This document shows, piece by piece, positions 1 to 5,701 of a DNA stretch of 16,936 nt (positions are counted from its first letter, which is position 1; every line of letters begins with the position of its first letter). The DNA is from Methanothermobacter sp049720995 (lineage in GTDB: Archaea > Methanobacteriota > Methanobacteria > Methanobacteriales > Methanothermobacteraceae), in the NCBI RefSeq assembly GCF_049720995.1, contig NZ_JBNASF010000030.1:1-16936 (forward strand), given 5' to 3'. Position numbers and translations under genes: made by a program. Under the pieces are notes generated by a model. That model was given only the letters and a program-made list of their open reading frames with translations. It was not told the DNA's origin and did not search any database.

Positions 1-40
1 CGCAACAATATACTTCACACTTCCAAAGGCGGTGGGATAA
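1..40 (+). CDS. Histidine kinase, C-terminal end only (partial)
   Basis: Reading from base 2, the first bases give ATIYFTLPKAVG and then a TAA stop at 38-40. A strand ending in I-Y-F-T-L-P is the usual last strand of a HATPase_c domain, just after the G2 box of sensor histidine kinases. This is therefore probably the tail of a kinase gene that starts before the window. The stop overlaps the next start (TAATG), so the kinase and the following single-domain response regulator are translationally coupled and likely cognate partners. Only 12 residues are visible, so the call rests on this short motif and on the context. Nothing can be said about its sensor domains. Confidence 0.6.
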   Translation, partial: ATIYFTLPKAVG

Positions 41-474
41 TGACAGATGCAGATATACTACTTGTTGAGGACAACCCGACAGACGCTGAACTAACAATAA
101 GGGCACTCAGGAAGAACAACCTCGCAAACAAGCTTCACTGGGTCAAGGACGGTGCAGAGGCCCTTGACTACATATTCGCAAGGGGATCCTACTCTGAGAG
201 GGACCCTGATAACCTGCCGAAGCTCATACTTCTTGACCTGAGGATGCCCAAGGTTGATGGGCTTGAGGTTCTCCAGGAGATTAAGAAAAATGAAAGCACA
301 TCCAGAATCCCGGTGGTGGTTCTGACTTCATCCAAGGAGGACCGGGATATAGTTGAGAGCTACAAGCTAGGTGTTAACAGCTATGTGAGCAAACCTGTGG
401 AATTCGATGAATTCATAAATGCGGTTTCAACCCTGGGGTTCTACTGGATGATCATAAATCAGCCCCCTGAGTAG
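40..474 (+). CDS. Single-domain response regulator, Rcp1-like
   Basis: This 144-residue protein is one CheY-like receiver domain with no output domain. The acidic pocket is E10-D11, the phosphoacceptor is D66 (in LLDLRMPKVDG), the switch Thr/Ser is T96-S97 and the conserved Lys is K118 (SKP). The stretch between helix 2 and strand 3 (ARGSYSERDPDNLPK) is longer than in CheY and matches the Rcp1-type regulators that pair with PAS- or phytochrome-type kinases. GGTG at 31-34 lies exactly 5 nt before the ATG, which supports this start. The gene overlaps the upstream kinase stop and is followed 30 bp later by a receiver-containing kinase. It is probably a phosphate shuttle in a relay rather than a transcription factor. 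Cytoplasmic. Confidence 0.93.
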   Translation: MTDADILLVEDNPTDAELTIRALRKNNLANKLHWVKDGAEALDYIFARGSYSERDPDNLPKLILLDLRMPKVDGLEVLQEIKKNESTSRIPVVVLTSSKEDRDIVESYKLGVNSYVSKPVEFDEFINAVSTLGFYWMIINQPPE

Positions 475-504
475 TCTACATGGCACATATTCAGAGGATT
501 TCCG

Positions 505-2256
505 ATGTCAGAAAAGGTTAAGGTTCTGATCCTTGAGGATGTCCCCCTTGATGCTGAACTGGCCATAAGGGAGCTTGAGAGGGATGGTATAGACTTCGAA
601 CATCTCACAGTTGACAGTGAGGACTCCTTCAGAAGGGCCCTTGAGGAATTCCAGCCGGATATCATCCTGGCTGATCATACCCTCCCTGACTTTGACGGTG
701 TATCAGCCCTGAGGATAATGAGGGAGAGATATGATATCCCCTTCATATTTGTGAGCGGAAAGATAGGGGAGGAATTTGCCGTTGAGATGCTGAAGTCAGG
801 GGCAACAGATTACGTGCTCAAAAATAACCTTTCAAAGTTACCACTGGCTTTCAGGAGAGCCCTTCAGCAGGCAGAAGAGGAGAGAAAGGTCCGGGAGGCT
901 CAGAGAGCCCTTGAAGAGAGTGAAAGGAAGTACCGGGCCCTCTTTGAGAAATCAGGTAACCCCATATTCATCTGTTCGCCCGACGGCACAATACTGGATG
1001 TTAATCCCGCTGCAGCGGGATTCCTGAAATCATTTGCTGAGGACATAACCGGCAGAAACATCGGTGAATGGATCAGTGAGGAGGACTTTAAAAGGCTCAT
1101 GGGGGACTGCGAGGGTGGCCATATGAAGTTCACTGTGGGTCTTCGGGGCCGCACACTCGACGTATCCGTAACATCGGTTGAGGTGGATGACGAGAAACTC
1201 ATATACATTATGGGTAAGGATATCACGGCCCAGAAGAGAATTAAAAAGGAACTTAAGGCCAGTAAGGAGGAGTACAGGGTAATATTTGAGAATACAGGTA
1301 CCCTCACAGTTATCTGTGGCAGTGATATGGTAATAGAGCTTGCAAACAGTGCCTTTGAAAGGTTTTCTGGTTACAGCAAGGGGGAAATACAGGGATACAT
1401 GAAGCTCACGGACTTTGTGGATCCCTCTGATGCCGGGCGTATAGAGGCTTACCACAGGCTAATGTCAGTTAACCCTGAGGTCATACCAAAGAACTTTGAG
1501 CTCACACTCCGTAACAGAAAGGGTGAGGAGAGGAACTTCTTTGCAACAACCGTAACCATCCCTGGAAGCAAGAAGTGTCTCCTCTCCCTCATGGACATAA
1601 CCCATAAAAAGTCGGTGGAGAAGCGTCTTCGAGAATCCCTCAGGGAGAAGGAGCTGCTCCTTAGGGAGATACACCACAGGGTCAAGAACAACCTCCAGAT
1701 AATCTCAACCCTCCTGATGCTACAGGCATCCACCACAGGGGACCCCCGTCTCAGGGAACTCTACATGGATAGCCAGCACAGGATAGAAGCCATATCACTC
1801 ATACATGAAAAGCTCTATGAATCAAGGGACCTGTCACGGGTCAACCTGCGAGATTACATCAAGACACTTCTCACTGACCTCCTTGACTCATACGGTGCAG
1901 ATAGAAGTGAGATAGATGCGAGAGTGCGGGTGGCTGATGTGATGCTTAACATCGAAACAGCAATCCCCTGTGGCCTCATAATCAATGAACTTGTAACCAA
2001 CAGTATCAAGTATGCATTCCCTGATGACGGAGGTGAGATCACGGTGGAGGTTCGCAGAAATGGTGACCTTTACACCCTCATCGTTTCAGATAACGGCGTT
2101 GGACTGCCAGAGGACCTTGACCTTGAAAATACAGGCACTCTGGGTCTTAGGATTGTGAGGAACCTTGTTGATCAGATAAATGGTGAACTCAAGATAGAGA
2201 GGCCCGCGAGGTTCACGGTGAAATTCCGTGAGGTTGAGTACATTAAAAGGTTTTAG
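505..2256 (+). CDS. REC-PAS-PAS-HisKA_2 hybrid sensor histidine kinase
   Basis: This is a 583-residue soluble kinase with no membrane segment. Residues 1-120 are a receiver domain with E11-D12, phosphoacceptor D57 and K106. Two PAS domains follow at about 138-250 (YRALFEKSGNPIFI) and 255-370 (YRVIFENTGTLTVI). A HisKA_2 dimerisation/phosphoacceptor segment contains LLREIHHRVKNNLQ with H390-H391, and a HATPase_c domain has an N box (NELVTNSIKYAF), DNGVGLP and GTLGLRIV. The receiver is at the N terminus, the reverse of classical hybrid kinases, so it may receive phosphate from the kinase encoded upstream and gate this kinase. The start ATG is preceded by GAGGAT at 494-499. No PAS ligand can be read from the sequence. 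Family assignment is firm; the signal and partners are unknown. Confidence 0.93.
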   Translation: MSEKVKVLILEDVPLDAELAIRELERDGIDFEHLTVDSEDSFRRALEEFQPDIILADHTLPDFDGVSALRIMRERYDIPFIFVSGKIGEEFAVEMLKSGATDYVLKNNLSKLPLAFRRALQQAEEERKVREAQRALEESERKYRALFEKSGNPIFICSPDGTILDVNPAAAGFLKSFAEDITGRNIGEWISEEDFKRLMGDCEGGHMKFTVGLRGRTLDVSVTSVEVDDEKLIYIMGKDITAQKRIKKELKASKEEYRVIFENTGTLTVICGSDMVIELANSAFERFSGYSKGEIQGYMKLTDFVDPSDAGRIEAYHRLMSVNPEVIPKNFELTLRNRKGEERNFFATTVTIPGSKKCLLSLMDITHKKSVEKRLRESLREKELLLREIHHRVKNNLQIISTLLMLQASTTGDPRLRELYMDSQHRIEAISLIHEKLYESRDLSRVNLRDYIKTLLTDLLDSYGADRSEIDARVRVADVMLNIETAIPCGLIINELVTNSIKYAFPDDGGEITVEVRRNGDLYTLIVSDNGVGLPEDLDLENTGTLGLRIVRNLVDQINGELKIERPARFTVKFREVEYIKRF

Positions 2257-2271
2257 GTTCCATGCGCTGCT

Positions 2272-2295
2272 TTTAAACCGCCACAGCGGATTAAA
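2272..2295. repeat. Imperfect inverted repeat in intergenic gap
   Basis: Arms TTTAAACCGC and GCGGATTAAA pair at 9 of 10 positions around a 4-nt CACA loop. The repeat lies 15 bp after the stop of the hybrid kinase and about 85 bp before the next start. It could be a transcript-end hairpin or an operator for the downstream gene. There is no strong T-tract after it, so the role is undecided. Confidence 0.4.
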
Positions 2296-2311
2296 GGTCA
2301 GATTTCACATC

Positions 2312-2323
2312 AAATTTTAAGTT
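2312..2323 (+). promoter_or_regulatory. Possible TATA-like element
   Basis: The A/T-rich stretch CAAATTTTAAGT lies about 65 nt before the ATG at 2381. Archaeal spacing would put a transcript start near 2343 and leave a leader long enough for the Shine-Dalgarno GGGGAG at 2370-2375. A second A/T run at 2356-2366 is too close to the start codon for a leadered transcript. The assignment is weak because neither run matches the consensus box well. Confidence 0.25.
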
Positions 2324-2380
2324 TCAGTGATTCCAGAGTGATTGAGGATCATCTGTATTATTATACTTCGGGGAGATTTT

Positions 2381-3214
2381 ATGGCAAGAATTCTTGTTGT
2401 TGAGGACGAGGCCATAGTGGCGATGGGTATAAGACACAAACTTGAGACAATGGGCCATGAGGTGGTGGATACCGTCTCAACAGGCAGGGACGCCATAAGG
2501 GCAAGTGATATACATGAACCGGACCTTGTCCTCATGGATATAGTGCTCAAGGGCGAAATGGACGGGATAGAGGCCGCAAGGGAGATAAGGGACCGCTTCA
2601 ACATTCCCATAATCTACCTCACAGCCTACGCCGATGAGGAGATGCTGGCGCGTGCAAAGATAACGGAACCCTATGGCTACATTGTAAAGCCCTTCAAATC
2701 AACTGAACTCAACGCCAACATTGAGATGGCTATATACAGGCACAGGTCGGCCATGAGGGAAATGGAAGTCATGAGGAAGAGGATAATCTCTGACTTCTAC
2801 AATTTCATCCTCAATGCAATGCCCTCACCTGACGCCGACAGGGACGAGATCAGGGAACTGCTATCGGGAATATTCAGGGATAGAATCATATCTGAACTTA
2901 AACCTGGATTTGAATCATATATGGAGGAATCCCCATATGAAGATATCCTTGAGGCCTACCTTGCATGGGTTGCCGATGTATTTGGGAACTTCAATATCCG
3001 GGTGGGTTTTCTTGAGGATGATGAGAATGTCTACGTTGAATTTGAAAACTGTCCATGGATTGATGATGCAGGGAAGAATCCTGGTTTCTGTCTCAACTGT
3101 GAGGCCATCCTCAAGCTGAGTTTTGACTGGAGTGGTCTTCCAGGTGATTTCAGGGCACTTGGCCATATTGCAGATGGATCAGAGAGGTGCCTCTTCAGGT
3201 TCAGCGTGAAGTAA
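2381..3214 (+). CDS. Response regulator, REC plus methanogen-type output domain
   Basis: The protein has 277 residues. Residues 1-120 are a receiver with E8-D9, phosphoacceptor D53, T81 and K103 (VKPF). The C-terminal part (about 130-277) has no helix-turn-helix. It carries C224 (NCPW), a C237-x2-C240 pair (FCLNC) and C270 (ERCLFRF), a plausible four-cysteine metal or cofactor site. It resembles the output domains described for methanogen response regulators (the MetOD type), some of which have been compared with V4R-like domains; that comparison is from memory. The frame is open upstream to a TTG at 2342, but ATG 2381 is preferred because GGGGAG lies just before it and the protein then begins exactly at the receiver strand (MARILVVEDE). 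DUF763 follows after 18 bp, probably in one transcript. Confidence 0.88.
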   Translation: MARILVVEDEAIVAMGIRHKLETMGHEVVDTVSTGRDAIRASDIHEPDLVLMDIVLKGEMDGIEAAREIRDRFNIPIIYLTAYADEEMLARAKITEPYGYIVKPFKSTELNANIEMAIYRHRSAMREMEVMRKRIISDFYNFILNAMPSPDADRDEIRELLSGIFRDRIISELKPGFESYMEESPYEDILEAYLAWVADVFGNFNIRVGFLEDDENVYVEFENCPWIDDAGKNPGFCLNCEAILKLSFDWSGLPGDFRALGHIADGSERCLFRFSVK

Positions 3215-3232
3215 TCGTTTGAGTGGTCTTGA

Positions 3233-4327
3233 ATGAGAAGAACGGGTATTGCAAACCTCCCCCTGCATGGTGGTCATCCACCTGCCTGGCTCATGAGGAG
3301 GATGATTGAACTCTCAGGTGCCATAGCTGAGGTTATAATTGAGGAGTACGGGACCTCTGAGTTCATATCAAGGATATCGGACCCCTTCTGGTTTCAGGCT
3401 TTCTCCTGCATCATCGGGTTTGACTGGCACTCCTCGGGGACAACCACCACAACCTGCGGGGCCCTAAAATCAGCCCTTGACCCTGAAAGGCACGGTATAC
3501 TGGTTGCAGGTGGTAAGGGGAGGACTTCCCGCCGGACACCAGTGGAACTTGAGGCGGCAGGGAAACTCTTTGACCTGGATTCCTCTCACCTGATCTATTC
3601 CAGCAGAATAGCTGCCAGGGTGGATGGTAACTGTATACAGGACGGTTTCAGCCTCTATCAGCACACGTTCCTTGTTGACGCCGATGGTGAATGGACTGTT
3701 GTACAGCAGGGCCTTGACCCTGATGGTGGATACGCCCGAAGGTACCACTGGCTCGGCTCTGAAGTCCGGGACTACCTTGAGTCACCCCACAGCGGCATAT
3801 CATCTGATATGGCCCGCAGTGAGGTCCTTGACATGACATCACCCCTCAGCCGCGGTGCCAGGGATGTGAGTGTTGACCTGGTGTGTGATGGCCCGGCCCA
3901 CATCAGGAGGTACCTCACAGGGCAGAGGACACTCTTTGACTTCAATGTCCTGGACATGCCCGCCCGTCATGAGGTTCTCCCTGTGGACCTCACAGAAAGG
4001 GATATGGCGGTCCTTGAGAGGGCATATGAGATCCAGCCAGGAAACTATGAGGAACTTGTGATGCTCTCTGGCTTCGGGGCCAGGAAGATCAGGGCACTGG
4101 CCCTTGTTGCTGATCTCATCTATGGTGAGAGGGCAAACTGGAAGGACCCTGTCAAATACAGTTATGCCCATGGTGGGAAGGACGGATACCCCTACCCTGT
4201 TGACCGTGAGACATATGACTGCACAGTCGAATACCTCAGATCTGCCCTTGAGGATGCTAAGATTGATGGAAGAGAACGTTTAAGGGCCCTGGAATCCCTG
4301 GAAAGGTTCTTAAGCATGAATGATTAG
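3233..4327 (+). CDS. DUF763 family protein with C-terminal HhH-like motif
   Basis: The 364-residue protein has the hallmarks of DUF763: an N-terminal RTGIANLPLHGG, then DPFWFQAF (50-57), GFDWHSSGTTTT (62-73), a GGKGRTSRRTP segment near residue 90, and a C-terminal KYSYAHGGKDGYPYPVDR. Residues 278-298 (LSGFGARKIRALALVADLIYG) look like a helix-hairpin-helix, suggesting DNA or RNA contact. The conserved Asp, Trp, His and Gly residues of the N-terminal half could form an active site. No function is established to my knowledge, and none is asserted here. An in-frame TGA directly precedes the ATG, so the start is fixed. The Shine-Dalgarno is weak (GTGGTC). It sits 18 bp after a response regulator gene, but the family occurs widely and this context may be incidental. 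No membrane segment is seen. Confidence 0.88.
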   Translation: MRRTGIANLPLHGGHPPAWLMRRMIELSGAIAEVIIEEYGTSEFISRISDPFWFQAFSCIIGFDWHSSGTTTTTCGALKSALDPERHGILVAGGKGRTSRRTPVELEAAGKLFDLDSSHLIYSSRIAARVDGNCIQDGFSLYQHTFLVDADGEWTVVQQGLDPDGGYARRYHWLGSEVRDYLESPHSGISSDMARSEVLDMTSPLSRGARDVSVDLVCDGPAHIRRYLTGQRTLFDFNVLDMPARHEVLPVDLTERDMAVLERAYEIQPGNYEELVMLSGFGARKIRALALVADLIYGERANWKDPVKYSYAHGGKDGYPYPVDRETYDCTVEYLRSALEDAKIDGRERLRALESLERFLSMND

Positions 4328-4414
4328 TATACTAAACGTGTTCTTATGGGATTCATGCCCCGCTGCCTGCGGAAGCTTTAACCATCTGAATATTAAAGAT
4401 TTGCTGAGATTCCA

Positions 4415-4429
4415 TTTACATATAAAAAG
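4415..4429 (+). promoter_or_regulatory. TATA box, promoter copy 1 for glycosyltransferase
   Basis: TTTACATATAAAAAG resembles an archaeal TATA box. Archaeal spacing of about 26 nt from the box centre (near 4423) predicts a transcript start near 4449. That gives a leader of about 28 nt containing the GGTG ribosome site at 4468-4471. This copy is therefore well placed to serve the gene. Confidence 0.55.
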
Positions 4430-4451
4430 ATAAAGATTTGCTGAGATTCCA

Positions 4452-4466
4452 TTTACATATAAAAAG
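4452..4466 (+). promoter_or_regulatory. TATA box, promoter copy 2 (too close to start)
   Basis: This is the same 15-mer as in copy 1, 37 bp downstream. A transcript start about 26 nt beyond its centre would fall near 4486, inside the coding region after TTG 4477. Unless initiation spacing is unusual, this copy should not yield the full-length product. It may be inert or may compete for TBP. Confidence 0.4.
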
Positions 4467-4467
4467 A

Positions 4468-4471
4468 GGTG
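4468..4471 (+). promoter_or_regulatory. Shine-Dalgarno GGTG deciding TTG start at 4477
   Basis: The GGTG core in AAGAGGTG lies 5 nt before TTG 4477. The same core and spacing precede the starts at 40, 5702, 7490 and 10156, so TTG 4477 is favoured over GTG 4480. Confidence 0.65.
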
Positions 4472-4476
4472 TTACA

Positions 4477-5568
4477 TTGGTGCATGGAGTTCTTGTGATA
4501 TCAAACATGTACCCCAGCAAAAGGAACAAATCATTTGGTGGTTTCGTTAAGGTTCATGTTGATGCATTCAGGAGGCATACAGGCATCAGACAGTTCGTAG
4601 TCGCAAACACTGATCAGAGAAAGGGTTTGCCCCGCCTTATATACAAGTATGGATCCCTACTCCTGAGGTCACTTTGGTATTCCATAAGGAAACCATTTGA
4701 TGTGATTCATGCCCACTACCTGTTCCCCACTGGATTCATAGGCCTCATATGCCACTGGCTCACCGGAAAACCCCTCATAGTAACAGTCCATGGCAGTGAT
4801 GTGAATAATCTTGCAGGGAGGAATTCCATTCTCTTCAGGATTTCAGGATTCGTCCTCCAGAGGGCATCAGCGGTCATCGCCGTCAGCAGGGACCTGTGTG
4901 ATAAGGTCGTGGAGGAATTCGGCGTTGACAGGGAAAGGGTGCACATCATCAACATGGGTGTTGACACAGAGGTTTTCAGGCCCCTCCATGGGGATGGATG
5001 CCGTGAAAGGCTCGGTCTACCCTTAAATAAAAGGATAATCCTGTTTGTGGGGAATATCATACCCTCCAAGGGTGTCTCATACCTCATAGAAGCCCTCAGG
5101 GATGTTGTGGTTGATGATGTTAAGTGCATAATACTCGGAGCTCCTGTTGATGGGGAGTATCTGGAAACCCTCAGGGGAATGGCTGAATCCATGGATCTGG
5201 ATGTGGAATTCTTTGAGCCGGTTCCCTACAGGGAGGTTGCAGTATGGATGAACGCTGCAGACGTATTCGTTTTACCATCACTTAAGGAGGGCTTTGGACT
5301 TGTTGCACTGGAGGCCCTCGCATGCGGCACACCGGTCATTGCAACCGCCACTGGCGGGCTCAGGGAACTTATCAGGGACTCTGAGACAGGCTACAGTGTG
5401 CCACCGGGGGATTCCGGTGCCATCGCTGAGCGAATAAACAGGATTCTTGACCCGGAGAACATGACTGAGGTTGAATCCATGAGGGAGAATGGGCTGCGGA
5501 TGGCGGAATCCTTCAGTACAGTGAAACAGATTGAAAGGATACTGGAGGTCTATGAGAAGGTTTCATGA
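4477..5568 (+). CDS. GT4-family glycosyltransferase
   Basis: This 363-residue GT-B fold enzyme probably transfers a sugar from a nucleotide-activated donor onto a cell-surface glycan, lipid or glycoprotein; donor and acceptor cannot be read. The N-terminal half has LVISNMYPS, FDVIHAHYLFPTG and TVHGSD. The C-terminal half has ILFVGNIIPSKGV and the EGFGLVALE motif (E271 to E279, the E-x7-E of retaining GT4 enzymes), followed by ACGTPVIAT. The frame is open to a TTG at 4438 inside the tandem repeat, but TTG 4477 is chosen because GGTG at 4468-4471 stands exactly 5 nt before it. GTG 4480 is a near alternative. The gene appears monocistronic: 149 bp upstream and 133 bp downstream are non-coding. 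There is no signal peptide or membrane helix. Confidence 0.9.
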   Translation: MVHGVLVISNMYPSKRNKSFGGFVKVHVDAFRRHTGIRQFVVANTDQRKGLPRLIYKYGSLLLRSLWYSIRKPFDVIHAHYLFPTGFIGLICHWLTGKPLIVTVHGSDVNNLAGRNSILFRISGFVLQRASAVIAVSRDLCDKVVEEFGVDRERVHIINMGVDTEVFRPLHGDGCRERLGLPLNKRIILFVGNIIPSKGVSYLIEALRDVVVDDVKCIILGAPVDGEYLETLRGMAESMDLDVEFFEPVPYREVAVWMNAADVFVLPSLKEGFGLVALEALACGTPVIATATGGLRELIRDSETGYSVPPGDSGAIAERINRILDPENMTEVESMRENGLRMAESFSTVKQIERILEVYEKVS

Positions 5569-5606
5569 AAGTCCATCCACCCCTTCCTCTTCTCAATAAA
5601 CATGTT

Positions 5607-5620
5607 ATTACTTTTTCTCT
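5607..5620 (+). terminator. T-rich tract after glycosyltransferase
   Basis: A pyrimidine-rich run with a TTTTT core (about 5612-5616) lies roughly 40 nt after the stop. Archaeal termination often uses T-rich tracts without a hairpin, and none is visible here. The assignment is tentative. Confidence 0.35.
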
Positions 5621-5654
5621 GTATCAGTAAATTTAAGTAATATCAAAATCTTTT

Positions 5655-5675
5655 AGAAATTATTAAATAATATAC
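5655..5675 (+). promoter_or_regulatory. Candidate TATA region of chelatase/ECF operon
   Basis: The stretch contains TATTAAATAATATA in a strongly A/T-rich gap. A centre near 5666 predicts a transcript start near 5692, leaving a leader that barely includes the GGTG site at 5693-5696. A second candidate (AAATTTAAGTAA, 5628-5640) would give a leader of about 40 nt. One of these probably drives the five-gene operon, but which one is unclear. Confidence 0.4.
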
Positions 5676-5692
5676 TTGCCAATACCTGGAAA

Positions 5693-5696
5693 GGTG
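5693..5696 (+). promoter_or_regulatory. Shine-Dalgarno GGTG deciding TTG start at 5702
   Basis: AAGGTGAT matches the complement of the archaeal 16S tail. Its GGTG core is 5 nt before the TTG at 5702, fixing an otherwise unusual start codon. Confidence 0.75.
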
Positions 5697-5701
5697 ATAA
5701 C

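Larger units (their letters stand above)
4394..4467 (+). repeat. Exact tandem duplication, 2 x 37 bp
   Basis: Bases 4394-4430 and 4431-4467 are identical over 37 bp and directly abut; the match stops on both sides. Each unit begins TAAAGATTTGCTGAG and ends with the TATA-like TTTACATATAAAAAG. The second unit ends one base before the Shine-Dalgarno GGTG of the glycosyltransferase gene, so the duplication doubles its promoter region. Confidence 0.97.

Noticed and set aside
2342..2380. Upstream TTG start extending the REC-output regulator by 13 residues
   Set aside because: The extension (MRIICIIILRGDF) lies before the receiver's first strand; ATG 2381 has a Shine-Dalgarno and the expected N terminus.
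4360..4372. CCGC-TGCCT-GCGG hairpin after DUF763
   Set aside because: Only four base pairs and no T-tract; too weak to call a terminator.
4438..4476. TTG 4438 as start of the glycosyltransferase
   Set aside because: It falls inside the duplicated promoter unit and lacks a ribosome site; TTG 4477 has GGTG at the standard spacing.
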